The notes under the pieces: model-generated
Told to the model about the DNA's origin: nothing
Databases searched by the model: none
The model's input: the letters and a program-made list of their open reading frames with translations, nothing else
Shown here: piece after piece, positions 9,038-17,801 of the stretch
Layout of the letters: every line of letters begins with the position of its first letter
Position numbering within the stretch: position 1 is the first letter of the stretch
From: Pseudomonas sp. JAI120
Lineage (GTDB): Bacteria > Pseudomonadota > Gammaproteobacteria > Pseudomonadales > Pseudomonadaceae
Direction of reading: 5' to 3'
NCBI RefSeq assembly: GCF_014207255.1
Contig: NZ_JACHCZ010000007.1
Coordinates: forward strand, 186,001 to 250,000
DNA length: 64,000 nucleotides
Translations under genes and position numbers: made by a program

Positions 9038-9225
9038 GCCTGCTCCCTGTGACGCTATGTTGCGTCGTTATTTGTTGACCTCTAAGTCAAAGCACAAACT
9101 GCGCCAAGCGCCTGTGGTTCCAGAGAGGATCGGAAAAAGCGGCGCATCATACCAGCAGCCGAGGCTGTGTGGCGCATGGCCTTGAGGCATACTGCTGTGA
9201 CGTTCAGTACCGGGTCTTCGACAGC

Positions 9226-9672
9226 ATGAAAAAAGCCAACGCGTGGAGTCTAGCCTTGATCCCTTGTCTCGGCCTGTGGTTGGGCGCGGCACCGGTGTGG
9301 GGCGCGACTGCACCGCCCTTGAGCGAGGTGCGCGTGTTTAAGGTCGAATCGGCGCGCTGCACGGAAACCATCCCGGAACGCGCGCAAAGCACCCAGATGT
9401 GCACGCACCGTGGGCCCACCAAAGTGTCGGTGATGGAAGTCGGCCTGGGCAACAACCCGATGGGCCGCTTCAATGGTGCCGAACTGAACGGGCAGCGTAC
9501 GCCCGTGTGCCAAGTCGGTAGCATCAGCGAGGCCTGCAGCGGGGCGGGCACGCTGATGGGCTACATCTATGTATTTGACCTGAATGTCGAAGCCCAGGGC
9601 TGGTTCGAATACAGCAACTCGTCGATCAACGGCCCGCGAAACACCTTGAAGACCCTGCTCAATATCCGCTGA
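9226..9672 (+). CDS. Small secreted protein, probably DUF4879/YolA-like
   Basis: A 148-residue product from the ATG at 9226. It begins with a typical Sec signal peptide (MKKANAW, then a hydrophobic core ending near VWG-ATA). The mature part of about 120 residues has four cysteines in the 30-105 region and a pattern (PPLSEVRVFKVES, VMEVGLGNNPMGRFNG, FEYSNSSINGPRNTL) that I associate with DUF4879 proteins such as Bacillus YolA; this family call is from memory and tentative. No function is known to me. An in-frame start at 9169 would place extra residues before the signal peptide, so 9226 is preferred. It stands alone. Confidence 0.6.
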   Translation: MKKANAWSLALIPCLGLWLGAAPVWGATAPPLSEVRVFKVESARCTETIPERAQSTQMCTHRGPTKVSVMEVGLGNNPMGRFNGAELNGQRTPVCQVGSISEACSGAGTLMGYIYVFDLNVEAQGWFEYSNSSINGPRNTLKTLLNIR

Positions 9673-9768
9673 TCAATCAGCTTGAACGCTCAAAATTCCG
9701 GGAAGTCGTACCCCTGAGACGGCGATTTTCCTGAACGCCGCGGATGTACACCAACCCGTGAGGTGTTT

Positions 9769-10293
9769 ATGAGCGCGACCCCTAATGGCGCGGCGGCCCA
9801 GCCGTTCGTCGCCCACTCCATACGCTTGACCCTCAATGGTCAGCACCGCCAACTGGATGTATTGCCCTGGACCACGTTGCTGGACCTGCTGCGCGAGCAA
9901 CTGGACCTGGTCGGCAGCAAAAAAGGCTGCGACCACGGCCAGTGCGGCGCCTGCACGGTATTGCGCGACGGCAAACGCATCAACGCCTGCCTGACCCTGG
10001 CGGTGATGTGCGATGGCGCCGAATTGACCACCATTGAAGGCCTGGCCGGCGGCGACCAACTGCATCCGATGCAGCAAGCCTTTATCAAGCACGATGCCTT
10101 CCAGTGCGGTTACTGCACGCCGGGTCAGATTTGCTCCGCCGTCGGCCTGGCCAATGAAGGTCGCGCCCACGATACCGCGCAGATCCAGGAACTGATGAGC
10201 GGCAACCTGTGCCGCTGCGGTGCCTACAGCAACATCCGCGATGCCATCGAAGAGGCCTTGCCTGCCTGCCGTACTCAAGGAGGCGAGCAATGA
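9769..10293 (+). CDS. Molybdenum hydroxylase 2Fe-2S subunit (PaoA/YagT-like)
   Basis: The small iron-sulfur subunit (174 residues) of a three-subunit xanthine-oxidase-family enzyme. Two 2Fe-2S clusters are visible: a plant-ferredoxin-type set in KKGCDHGQCGACTVL plus a following Cys, and the helical domain set CGYCTPGQ and LCRCGAY. It passes electrons from the Mo centre to the FAD subunit. The ATG at 9769 is chosen because GAGG ends 5 bp before it; a GTG at 9763 overlaps that site. E. coli PaoA carries a twin-arginine signal; none is present here, so this enzyme should be cytoplasmic. The stop overlaps the next start (ATGA). Confidence 0.88.
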   Translation: MSATPNGAAAQPFVAHSIRLTLNGQHRQLDVLPWTTLLDLLREQLDLVGSKKGCDHGQCGACTVLRDGKRINACLTLAVMCDGAELTTIEGLAGGDQLHPMQQAFIKHDAFQCGYCTPGQICSAVGLANEGRAHDTAQIQELMSGNLCRCGAYSNIRDAIEEALPACRTQGGEQ

Positions 10294-11279
10294 ATCCCTT
10301 CCAGTACAGCAAACCGGCGGATGTCCACGAAGCCGTGCACCTGAGCAGCGCCGCGTCGCGCTTTATTGCCGGCGGCACCAACCTGCTGGATTTGATGAAA
10401 GAAAACATCAGCCGCCCCGAGCACCTGATCGACATCACCGGCCTGCCGCTGAATGAGATTGAACAAACCGCCGGGGGCGGCCTGCGGATCGGCGCGCTGG
10501 TGAGCAATGCCGACCTGGCCTGGCACCCGCTGATCGAACAGCGTTACCCGTTGCTGTCCCAGGCGATCCTTGCCGGTGCTTCGCCGCAACTGCGCAATAT
10601 GGCCAGTACGGGTGGCAACCTGTTGCAGCGCACCCGTTGCTACTACTTCTATGACGCCACCGTGCCCTGCAACAAGCGTGAGCCCGGTAGCGGCTGCCCG
10701 GCGCGCACTGGGTTGAACCGTATCCATGCGATCCTCGGCGCCAGCGAACAGTGCGTGGCCACTCACCCGTCGGACATGTGCGTGGCCCTGGCGGCGCTGG
10801 AGGCGCGGGTGCATGTGGAGGGGCGTGGCGGTGCGCGGGTTATCGAGTTTGCCGACTTCCACCGCTTGCCCGGTGATGCGCCGCAACGCGACAACCAACT
10901 GGCCGACGATGAGCTGATCACCGCCATCGAATTACCCGCCGACCACCTGGCGCGTCACAGCCACTACCTGAAAATCCGCGACCGTGCGTCTTACGCGTTT
11001 GCGTTGGTGTCTGTCGCCGCCGCTCTCGAATTGGAGGGCGACCGAATCGTCGACGCGCGCCTGGCCCTTGGCGGCGTGGCCCATAAACCCTGGCGTGACC
11101 GCGCGGTGGAAGCCTCGCTGATCGGCCAGGTGGTCAGCCGCGAGACCTTCAGCAACGCCGCCGACGCCCTGTTGCAAGACGCCGAGCCGCTGGAGCACAA
11201 CGGCTTCAAGATCAAGCTGGCGCGCCGCGCAATTATCCGCGCCCTGAGCGACGCCGCCGTCGCAGGAGAACGCCCATGA
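10290..11279 (+). CDS. Molybdenum hydroxylase FAD subunit (PaoB/YagS-like)
   Basis: The 329-residue FAD-binding subunit. It starts with MNPFQYSKPAD and has the FAD motif FIAGGTNLLDLMKE near residues 28-42 and the second motif ASTGGNLLQRTRC near 110. A cysteine-containing insertion (RCYYFYD..PCNKREPGSGCPA) matches the 4Fe-4S loop seen in E. coli PaoB and absent from ordinary xanthine dehydrogenases. This supports an aldehyde oxidoreductase of the PaoABC class. It overlaps its neighbours by 4 bp at both ends, with AAGGAGGCGAG just before the start. Confidence 0.88.
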   Translation: MNPFQYSKPADVHEAVHLSSAASRFIAGGTNLLDLMKENISRPEHLIDITGLPLNEIEQTAGGGLRIGALVSNADLAWHPLIEQRYPLLSQAILAGASPQLRNMASTGGNLLQRTRCYYFYDATVPCNKREPGSGCPARTGLNRIHAILGASEQCVATHPSDMCVALAALEARVHVEGRGGARVIEFADFHRLPGDAPQRDNQLADDELITAIELPADHLARHSHYLKIRDRASYAFALVSVAAALELEGDRIVDARLALGGVAHKPWRDRAVEASLIGQVVSRETFSNAADALLQDAEPLEHNGFKIKLARRAIIRALSDAAVAGERP

Positions 11280-13459
11280 CCGCTATTGGCAAACCCCTGG
11301 ACCGTGTCGACGGTCTGCTCAAGGTCACCGGCCAGGCGCGTTATGCCGGTGAATTCCCCGAGGACGGCCTGCTCCACGGCAGTGTGGTGTCCAGCACCAT
11401 CGCCAAGGGCCGTGTGCTGGCTATCGACGCGGCCAGGGCACTGGCTCTGCCGGGCGTGGTGGCGGTTATCCATCACCTCAACCGGCCGAAAATCGCCAGT
11501 TACGACGATGCCTTCCAGGATGATGATGCGGCGGACGGTTCGCCGTTTCGCCCGTTGTATAACGACCGTGTGCTGTACAGCGGGCAGCCCCTGGCCCTGG
11601 TGATCGCGGATAACCTGGAGCTGGCGCGACATGCGGGCTCGCTGGTAGAAATCGAATACGCGCGTGAAGACTTCGAGACTGACCTGCTCGCCCAACAGGA
11701 ACAGGCCCATGCCTCACCGCAGACGCCACCCGCGCCGCGCGGCAACTTCCAGGCCGAGTGGGCCGCTGCCGCTGTCAGTCTCGACCTGCACTACAGCACG
11801 CCCATCGAACACCACAACCCCATGGAACCCCACGCCAGCACCGTGCTGTATCAGCCGGACGGCACCCTGCATATTCATGACAAGACCCAAGGCCCGCAGA
11901 ACTGCCAGGCCTATGTGCAAAAAGTCTTCGGACTGGATAAAAGCCAGGTGCGGATTTTTGCTGCATTCGTCGGCGGTGCCTTCGGCTCAGGTTTGCGTCC
12001 GCAGTATCAATTGCCCTTGGCAGTGATGGCGTCCCTGGCGCTCAAGCGCTCGGTGCGCGTCACCCTGACCCGCCAGCAGATGTTCACCTTCGGCTACCGC
12101 CCGCGCACGTTGCAGCGTTTGCAGATGGGCGCCGCCGCCAATGGTCGCCTGCTGGCGTTGGGGCATACGGCGATTGGCCAGACCTCGCGCTTCGAAGATT
12201 TCAGTGAGCACGTGGTGGAGTGGAGCGGCATGCTCTATCACTGCGACAACGTGCAACTGACTTACAAACTGGTGCCGCTGGATGTGTTCACGCCCCTGGA
12301 CATGCGCGCGCCCGGCGCTGCGTTGGGTGTGATCGGCCTGGAGTGCGCCATGGATGAACTGGCCAGCGCCTTGGGGATGGACCCGGTACAGCTGCGGCTG
12401 GTCAACTACGCCGAGCGCAACCAGAACGAAGACAAACCCTGGTCGAGCAAGGCTCTGCGCGAGTGTTACAGCGAAGGTGCCGAGCGCTTCGGCTGGAACC
12501 AGCGCAACCCGGAACCGCGCAGCATGCGCGACGGCCGCCAGTTGATCGGCTGGGGCATGGCCGGTGGCGTGTGGGAAGCCATGCAGATGAAGGCCAGCGC
12601 CAAGGCGCGCATCGACGCTGAGGGCAAGCTGACCGTCAGCAGCGCCACCACCGACATCGGCACCGGCACCTACACGGTGATGACCCAGATCGCGGCGCAG
12701 GCCAGTGGCGTGGCGGTGGAGGACGTGGTGTTTCTGCTCGGCGACTCTTCACTGCCCACCGCGCCGCTGCAAGGCGGCTCGTTCACCGTGTCGTCCGTCG
12801 GCACCGCCGTGCAGCAAGCCTGCGAAGCGTTGAGCGCCAAGCTGCTGACCATCGCCCGGCAAACTTACCCGGTGTTCAAGGAGGCCGAGTCCGTGCGCTT
12901 TGAAGACGGCCAACTGCACACCGGTGACGTGAGTGTGTCATTGGCTCAACTGGTCAAGGACAGCGGCGAAGAGACCTTGGAAGTCCAGGTCGACAGCGAA
13001 CCGGACAAGAAACGCGAGGGGTACGCCACCGCCACCCATTCGGCGGTGTTCGTCGAAGTGAGGGTTGATGAAGACCTGGGCACGATCAAGGTCAGCCGGG
13101 TGGTCAGTGCCATCGCGGCGGGGCGGGTGGTCAACCCGAAGATGGCGCGCAGCCAGATCCTCGGCGGGGTGGTGTGGGGTATCGGCATGGCCCTGCACGA
13201 AGAGACTCAGATCGACCATCAATTGGGACGCTACATGAACCACAGCCTGGCTGAATACCACATCCCGGTAAATGCCGATATCGGTGAGATAGACGTGGTG
13301 TTTGTCGAAGAACACGACGAGATCGTTAACGCCCTTGGGTCCAAAGGCGTGGGGGAAATCGGGATTGTCGGGGTGGCGGCGGCGGTGGCGAATGCGATTT
13401 ACCATGCCACCGGCAAGCGGGTGCGGGAGTTTCCGATCACCCTGGACAAGGTGCTCTGA
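11276..13459 (+). CDS. Molybdenum hydroxylase large, molybdopterin-binding subunit (PaoC/YagR-like)
   Basis: The 727-residue catalytic subunit. It begins with the usual KPLDRVDGLLKVTGQARYAGEF, contains FVGGAFGSGLRPQ and MRAPGAALGVIGLECAMDELA in the cofactor-binding domain, and ends with GSKGVGEIGIVGVAAAVANAIYHATG, where the Glu of GVGE is the catalytic base of the family. Length matches PaoC (732). Likely activity is oxidation of aromatic or aliphatic aldehydes to acids, by homology to PaoABC. A dedicated XdhC-like maturation gene (paoD), present in E. coli, is not seen here. Confidence 0.88.
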   Translation: MTAIGKPLDRVDGLLKVTGQARYAGEFPEDGLLHGSVVSSTIAKGRVLAIDAARALALPGVVAVIHHLNRPKIASYDDAFQDDDAADGSPFRPLYNDRVLYSGQPLALVIADNLELARHAGSLVEIEYAREDFETDLLAQQEQAHASPQTPPAPRGNFQAEWAAAAVSLDLHYSTPIEHHNPMEPHASTVLYQPDGTLHIHDKTQGPQNCQAYVQKVFGLDKSQVRIFAAFVGGAFGSGLRPQYQLPLAVMASLALKRSVRVTLTRQQMFTFGYRPRTLQRLQMGAAANGRLLALGHTAIGQTSRFEDFSEHVVEWSGMLYHCDNVQLTYKLVPLDVFTPLDMRAPGAALGVIGLECAMDELASALGMDPVQLRLVNYAERNQNEDKPWSSKALRECYSEGAERFGWNQRNPEPRSMRDGRQLIGWGMAGGVWEAMQMKASAKARIDAEGKLTVSSATTDIGTGTYTVMTQIAAQASGVAVEDVVFLLGDSSLPTAPLQGGSFTVSSVGTAVQQACEALSAKLLTIARQTYPVFKEAESVRFEDGQLHTGDVSVSLAQLVKDSGEETLEVQVDSEPDKKREGYATATHSAVFVEVRVDEDLGTIKVSRVVSAIAAGRVVNPKMARSQILGGVVWGIGMALHEETQIDHQLGRYMNHSLAEYHIPVNADIGEIDVVFVEEHDEIVNALGSKGVGEIGIVGVAAAVANAIYHATGKRVREFPITLDKVL

Positions 13460-13486
13460 CGCGGTCCAGCAAACATTGAAGATCCA

Positions 13487-13518
13487 AATGTGGGAGGGAG
13501 CAAGCCCCCTCCCACATT
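13487..13518. repeat. REP-like hairpin, compact form
   Basis: A 12-bp perfect inverted repeat (AATGTGGGAGGG / CCCTCCCACATT) with an 8-nt loop, in the 79-bp gap between the convergent Mo-hydroxylase and MFS genes. The arms share the TGTGGGAGGG head of the longer repeats elsewhere in the window, so it looks like a REP doublet with its centre deleted. It may also stop transcription from both sides. Confidence 0.75.
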
Positions 13519-13538
13519 GACCTTATTGCCACATTGAA

Positions 13539-14786
13539 TCATGCAGCGGGCTTGATGCTTTCTTCCACCGGCACATGCATACGATCCCGATTCGCCAGGG
13601 TTGGGAACAGTTTGATCCATACCCCTGTCACCACCAGCGTGCCGATCCCGCCCATCACCACGGCTGGCACTGTGCCAAACCAATGGGCAGTGATGCCCGA
13701 CTCGAACTCGCCCAATTGGTTGGACGCGCCGATAAACAGGCCATTGACCGCACTCACCCGGCCGCGCATTTCATCCGGGGTTTCCAACTGCACAAAGGAT
13801 GCGCGGATGACCATGCTGATCATGTCCGCCGCGCCCAGTACCACCAGCACCGCCAGGGAAAACCAGAACGAGGTGGACAGGCCGAAGGCAATGGTCGCCA
13901 CGCCGAATACGCCGACGGCGGTGAACATCACCCGGCCGACCTTCCGATCTACCGAAAAACGCGCCAGCCACAGTGACATCAACAACGCACCCACCGCCGG
14001 TGCCGAACGCAACAGGCCCAGGCCCCAGGCGCCGGTCAGCAGGATGTCCTTGGCGAACACCGGCAGCAACGCGGTGGCGCCGCCCAGCAGCACGGCGAAC
14101 AGGTCGAGGGAAATCGCCCCGAGGATGTCCGGGCGGCTGCGGATAAAACGAATCCCCGCCAGCAGCGAATCCAGGGTGGCCTTGCCCTTATTGAGCGGGG
14201 TGTGGCGGGCGGGCAGGTTGAGGGTCAGCACGCAGGCGATGAGGTACAGCGCTACTGTGGGGCCATACACCCAGACGCTGCCGAAGGCGTAAAGCAAACC
14301 GCCCAGCGCCGGGGCAACGATGGTCGCCAGTTGCTGGGCCGACTGCGACGAGGCCACGGCCCGCGGAAACAGCGCGCTGGGTACGATGCTCGGCAACAGG
14401 GCCTGGGTGGTGGGCATTTCAAACGAGCGCGCCGCGCCGAGCAGGAACGCCAGGATAAAGATCATCTCGCGGGTCACGTTGCCGGTCAGGCCGCCGATGG
14501 CCAGGGAGAGGGCAATCAGCGCCTGCACGGTCTGGCAGATGGCCGCGACTTTGCGTCGCTCATAGCGGTCGGCCACATGCCCGGTGTGCAGCATGAACAG
14601 CACGCGCGGCACGAACTCCACCAAGCCGACCAACCCCAAGTCCAGCACGTTGCCAGTGAGCTGGTAAAGGTTCCAGCCGATGGCCACGGTAAGCATCTGG
14701 AAGCCGCTGGCGGTGAAAATCCGTGCCAGCCAGAACGCGATGAAAGGGCGGTGGTGACGTAACAGCAACGCGGGTTCACTGGGCAT
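13539..14786 (-). CDS. MFS transporter, EntS-like (MFS_3)
   Basis: A 415-residue inner-membrane exporter of the major facilitator superfamily, with about 12 hydrophobic segments. The N-terminal part (FIAFWLARIFTASGFQMLTVAIGW) and the signature GHVADRYERRKVAAICQ between helices 2 and 3 are typical of the EntS/MFS_3 group, whose best-known member exports enterobactin. RGRVSAVNGLFIGASNQLGE in the C-terminal half is also typical. No siderophore genes adjoin it, so the substrate is unknown. It is divergent from cioAB. Confidence 0.85.
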   Translation of the reverse strand: MPSEPALLLRHHRPFIAFWLARIFTASGFQMLTVAIGWNLYQLTGNVLDLGLVGLVEFVPRVLFMLHTGHVADRYERRKVAAICQTVQALIALSLAIGGLTGNVTREMIFILAFLLGAARSFEMPTTQALLPSIVPSALFPRAVASSQSAQQLATIVAPALGGLLYAFGSVWVYGPTVALYLIACVLTLNLPARHTPLNKGKATLDSLLAGIRFIRSRPDILGAISLDLFAVLLGGATALLPVFAKDILLTGAWGLGLLRSAPAVGALLMSLWLARFSVDRKVGRVMFTAVGVFGVATIAFGLSTSFWFSLAVLVVLGAADMISMVIRASFVQLETPDEMRGRVSAVNGLFIGASNQLGEFESGITAHWFGTVPAVVMGGIGTLVVTGVWIKLFPTLANRDRMHVPVEESIKPAA

Positions 14787-15104
14787 CGGGAATTCTGGTC
14801 AAGGCCGGAGGAAGGGCCGAGATTATCATCAAGTTGTAACAGATGGTTGCAAGAACTGCGCTGAGGCAGTCTGTCACGCGGCAAAAGACCACACGGACCA
14901 ACCGCGAAAATGGGACTACTCTTTTGACTGTGATTGATCCAGATCAAAGTCATTTCAGAATTTGTTCTGGTGGCCGCAAGGCCCGATTCCCTACGTGGTT
15001 GGTTAAAAAAAGAAACGAATTGAAATTCGCCAGACTCCATATCCGTGGGGGCAGTGGGTGCAGGCTCCCGCCAGCAGCCGGTATTACCTGACAGAGGAAG
15101 ACTT
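14787..15104. other. Divergent promoter region between MFS gene and cioA
   Basis: No gene is seen in these 318 bases. They carry the promoter of cioA, including the ANR/FNR site listed separately, and a ribosome-binding site AGAGGAAG at 15093-15100. Other promoter elements cannot be fixed by eye. Confidence 0.6.
14934..14947 (+). promoter_or_regulatory. ANR/FNR box upstream of cioA
   Basis: TTGATCCAGATCAA is an exact match to the FNR/ANR consensus TTGAT-N4-ATCAA. It lies 158 bp upstream of the cioA start codon. ANR is the oxygen-sensing CRP/FNR regulator of pseudomonads and is known to repress cioAB in P. aeruginosa at low oxygen. Whether it activates or represses here depends on the transcription start, which I cannot place. 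Confidence 0.85.
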
Positions 15105-16544
15105 ATGTTCGGTTTGGAGGCGCTAGATCTCGCCCGAATTCAGTTCGCGTTCACCATCTCATTCCACATCCTGTTCCCGGCGATCACCATCGGCCTGGCC
15201 AGTTACCTCGCGGTGCTGGAAGGCTTGTGGCTCAAGACCCATAACGACACCTACCGTGACCTCTACCATTTCTGGTCGAAGATCTTTGCCGTTAACTTCG
15301 GCATGGGCGTGGTCTCCGGTCTGGTCATGGCCTACCAGTTCGGTACCAACTGGAGCCGCTTCTCGGACTTCGCCGGCGCCGTCACCGGGCCTCTTCTGAC
15401 CTACGAAGTGCTCACGGCCTTCTTCCTCGAAGCCGGTTTCCTCGGTGTGATGCTGTTCGGTTGGAACAAGGTGGGGCGCAAGCTGCACTTCTTCTCCACC
15501 GTGATGGTGGCCGTCGGTACGTTGATCTCGACCTTCTGGATCCTGGCGTCCAACAGCTGGATGCAGACACCGCAGGGCTTTGAAATCATCGACGGCCGCG
15601 TGATTCCTACCGACTGGCTGGCGGTGATCTTCAACCCGTCGTTCCCCTACCGGCTGGCGCATATGGCTACGGCGGCGTTCGTGGCGACCGCGTTCTTCGT
15701 CGGTTCCTCGGCGGCCTGGCACTTGCTGCGCGGCAAGGACAACCCGGCGATCCGCAAGATGTTGTCGATGGCGATGTGGATGGCCCTGATCGTGGCGCCT
15801 ATCCAGGCAGTGATCGGTGACTTCCATGGCCTCAACACCCTCAAGCACCAGCCGGCAAAAATCGCCGCCATCGAAGGCCACTGGGAAAACAAAGGCAATG
15901 AGCCTACCCCGCTGATCCTGTTTGGCTGGCCGGACATGAAAGCCGAAAAAACCAAATACGCGGTGGAGATTCCGTACCTGGGCAGCCTGATCCTGACCCA
16001 CTCCCTGGATAAACAGGTGCCGGCGCTCAAGGAGTTCCCACCGGAAGACCGGCCGAATTCGACCATCGTGTTCTGGTCGTTCCGGGTCATGGTCGGCTTG
16101 GGTTTCCTGATGATCTTCACCGGTCTGTTCAGCCTCTGGCTGCGCCGGGGCGACAAGATGTACACGTCCAAACCGTTCCTGTACCTGGCGCTGTGGATGG
16201 GGCCGTCTGGCCTGATCGCGATTCTTGCCGGTTGGTTCACCACCGAAATCGGCCGCCAGCCGTGGGTGGTCTACGGGTTGATGCGCACGGCGGATGCTTC
16301 TTCCGGGCATAGCCTGGCGCAGATGACGATCACCCTGGTGTTGTTCGTGGTGGTGTACTTCGCGCTGTTTGGTGCGGGCCTGGGCTACATGATGCGCCTG
16401 GTGCGCAAAGGCCCGGTGACCCACGAAAGCACGGAGCCGACCCACGGTGGCCCTGGCCAGAAACGCACACCGGCCCGTCCTTTGTCCGCCGCCGATGATG
16501 GCAGCGATGACGACCACGCCCACATCCAGCACAAGGGGAATTGA
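15105..16544 (+). CDS. cioA: Cyanide-insensitive cytochrome bd-type quinol oxidase subunit I
   Basis: A 479-residue integral membrane subunit that oxidises ubiquinol and reduces oxygen to water. It starts FGLEALDLARIQFAFTISFHI, which includes the haem-ligand histidine of the first helices. GMGVVSGLVMAYQFGTNW and FFLEAGFLGVMLFGWNKVG are core motifs with conserved charged residues. The short Q-loop and EIGRQPWVVYGLMRT are typical of the CIO branch. The ATG at 15105 has a strong AGAGGAAG site 5 bp before it; an in-frame start 60 bp upstream lacks one. The C-terminal tail is a charged, soluble extension of about 50 residues. Confidence 0.94.
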   Translation: MFGLEALDLARIQFAFTISFHILFPAITIGLASYLAVLEGLWLKTHNDTYRDLYHFWSKIFAVNFGMGVVSGLVMAYQFGTNWSRFSDFAGAVTGPLLTYEVLTAFFLEAGFLGVMLFGWNKVGRKLHFFSTVMVAVGTLISTFWILASNSWMQTPQGFEIIDGRVIPTDWLAVIFNPSFPYRLAHMATAAFVATAFFVGSSAAWHLLRGKDNPAIRKMLSMAMWMALIVAPIQAVIGDFHGLNTLKHQPAKIAAIEGHWENKGNEPTPLILFGWPDMKAEKTKYAVEIPYLGSLILTHSLDKQVPALKEFPPEDRPNSTIVFWSFRVMVGLGFLMIFTGLFSLWLRRGDKMYTSKPFLYLALWMGPSGLIAILAGWFTTEIGRQPWVVYGLMRTADASSGHSLAQMTITLVLFVVVYFALFGAGLGYMMRLVRKGPVTHESTEPTHGGPGQKRTPARPLSAADDGSDDDHAHIQHKGN

Positions 16545-16545
16545 G

Positions 16546-17553
16546 ATGGGTATTGATCTTCCGCTGATCTGGGCCGTGATCATCATCTTCGGCATCATGA
16601 TGTACGTGGTCATGGACGGCTTCGACCTCGGCATCGGCATTCTCTTCCCGTTTATCCCGGGCAAGACCGACCGTGACGTGATGATGAACACCGTGGCCCC
16701 GGTCTGGGACGGTAACGAAACCTGGCTGGTACTCGGTGGCGCGGCGTTGTTCGGCGCGTTCCCGCTGGCCTATTCGGTGGTGCTCTCTGCGTTGTACCTG
16801 CCGTTGATTTTGATGCTGATCGGGCTGATTTTTCGCGGCGTGGCCTTCGAGTTCCGCTTCAAGGCCAAGGACCACAAGCGTCACCTGTGGGACAAGGCGT
16901 TTATCGGCGGCTCGCTGGCGGCCACGTTCTTCCAGGGTGTAGCGCTGGGCGCGTTTATCGACGGGATCCCGGTGGTCAATCGCCAGTTTGCCGGCGGCTC
17001 GCTGGACTGGCTCACACCGTTCACGATGTTCTGCGGCGTGGCGCTGATCGTGGCCTATGCGTTGCTGGGCTGCACCTGGCTGATCATGAAAACCGAAGGC
17101 CCGTTGCAGGAGAAGATGCACAACCTGGCGCGGCCGTTGGCCTTCGTGGTGTTGGCCGTGATCGGCATCGTGAGTATCTGGACCCCGCTGTCGCACCCGG
17201 AAATCGCCTCGCGCTGGTTCACCCTGCCGAATCTGTTCTGGTTCCTGCCGGTACCGATCCTGGTGCTGGTGACCATGTACGGGTTGATCCGCGCCGTGGC
17301 GCGTAATGCCCACTACACGCCGTTCCTGCTGACGCTGGTGCTGATCTTCCTCGGCTACAGCGGCCTGGGGATCAGCCTGTGGCCGAACATCATCCCGCCA
17401 TCCGTGTCGATCTGGGATGCCGCTGCGCCGCCCCAGAGCCAAGGCTTCATGCTGGTGGGCACCTTGTTCATCATCCCGTTCATCCTGGGCTACACCTTCT
17501 GGAGCTACTACGTGTTCCGCGGCAAGGTCACCCACGAAGACGGCTATCACTAG
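16546..17553 (+). CDS. cioB: Cyanide-insensitive cytochrome bd-type quinol oxidase subunit II
   Basis: A 335-residue membrane subunit pairing with CioA. The N-terminus reads DLPLIWAVIIIFGIMMYVVMDGFDLG, then TVAPVWDGNETWLVLGG, both invariant in CydB-family proteins. There are about eight to nine hydrophobic helices and WPNIIPPSVSIWDAAAP near the end. The ATG at 16546 is one base after the cioA stop and has AAGGGGAA upstream, so translation is tightly linked. Confidence 0.94.
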   Translation: MGIDLPLIWAVIIIFGIMMYVVMDGFDLGIGILFPFIPGKTDRDVMMNTVAPVWDGNETWLVLGGAALFGAFPLAYSVVLSALYLPLILMLIGLIFRGVAFEFRFKAKDHKRHLWDKAFIGGSLAATFFQGVALGAFIDGIPVVNRQFAGGSLDWLTPFTMFCGVALIVAYALLGCTWLIMKTEGPLQEKMHNLARPLAFVVLAVIGIVSIWTPLSHPEIASRWFTLPNLFWFLPVPILVLVTMYGLIRAVARNAHYTPFLLTLVLIFLGYSGLGISLWPNIIPPSVSIWDAAAPPQSQGFMLVGTLFIIPFILGYTFWSYYVFRGKVTHEDGYH

Positions 17554-17565
17554 GAGGGTCGTTGC

Positions 17566-17733
17566 ATGTCCGGCAAACCTACGTTGCACGAGATTGAACA
17601 GGCCGAGAAACAGCCGTTGTGGCGGCGCCTGGGGTGGCTGGCGATGATCTGGACCGGCAGTGTGCTGGCCCTGTTCGTCGTGGCCAGCCTGATGCGCATG
17701 TTCATGAATGCGGCCGGCCTGACCACCCACTGA
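17566..17733 (+). CDS. DUF2474 small membrane protein, accessory to the Cio oxidase
   Basis: A 55-residue protein. The ATG lies 12 bp after the cioB stop and is preceded by AGGAGGG. The sequence begins MSGKPTLHEIEQAEKQPLW, followed by one transmembrane helix (about residues 22-43) and a short tail. Size, position and the LWRRLGWLAMIW helix start fit DUF2474 proteins, single-span peptides encoded after cioB in many pseudomonads. By analogy with CydX, the small subunit of E. coli cytochrome bd, it probably helps assemble or stabilise the oxidase; this is inference. It ends just before a strong terminator. Confidence 0.85.
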   Translation: MSGKPTLHEIEQAEKQPLWRRLGWLAMIWTGSVLALFVVASLMRMFMNAAGLTTH

Positions 17734-17764
17734 CATCCCGATCCGGGCTTCGCGCTCGGTTTTC

Positions 17765-17801
17765 AGCCCTGCTCTTCTTTTGGAAGGGCAGGGCTTTTTT
17801 T
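17765..17801. terminator. Terminator between cioAB operon and rlmG
   Basis: A 12-13-bp stem (AGCCCTGC-T-CTTC / GAAG-G-GCAGGGCT, one T-G wobble) with a 5-nt loop and a T7 run on the plus strand. It ends the cio operon. The rlmG stop codon on the minus strand lies within its edge. Confidence 0.92.

Noticed and set aside
9038..9225. Purine riboswitch before the NCS2 permease
   Set aside because: I could not find the conserved three-way junction bases of a purine aptamer by eye.
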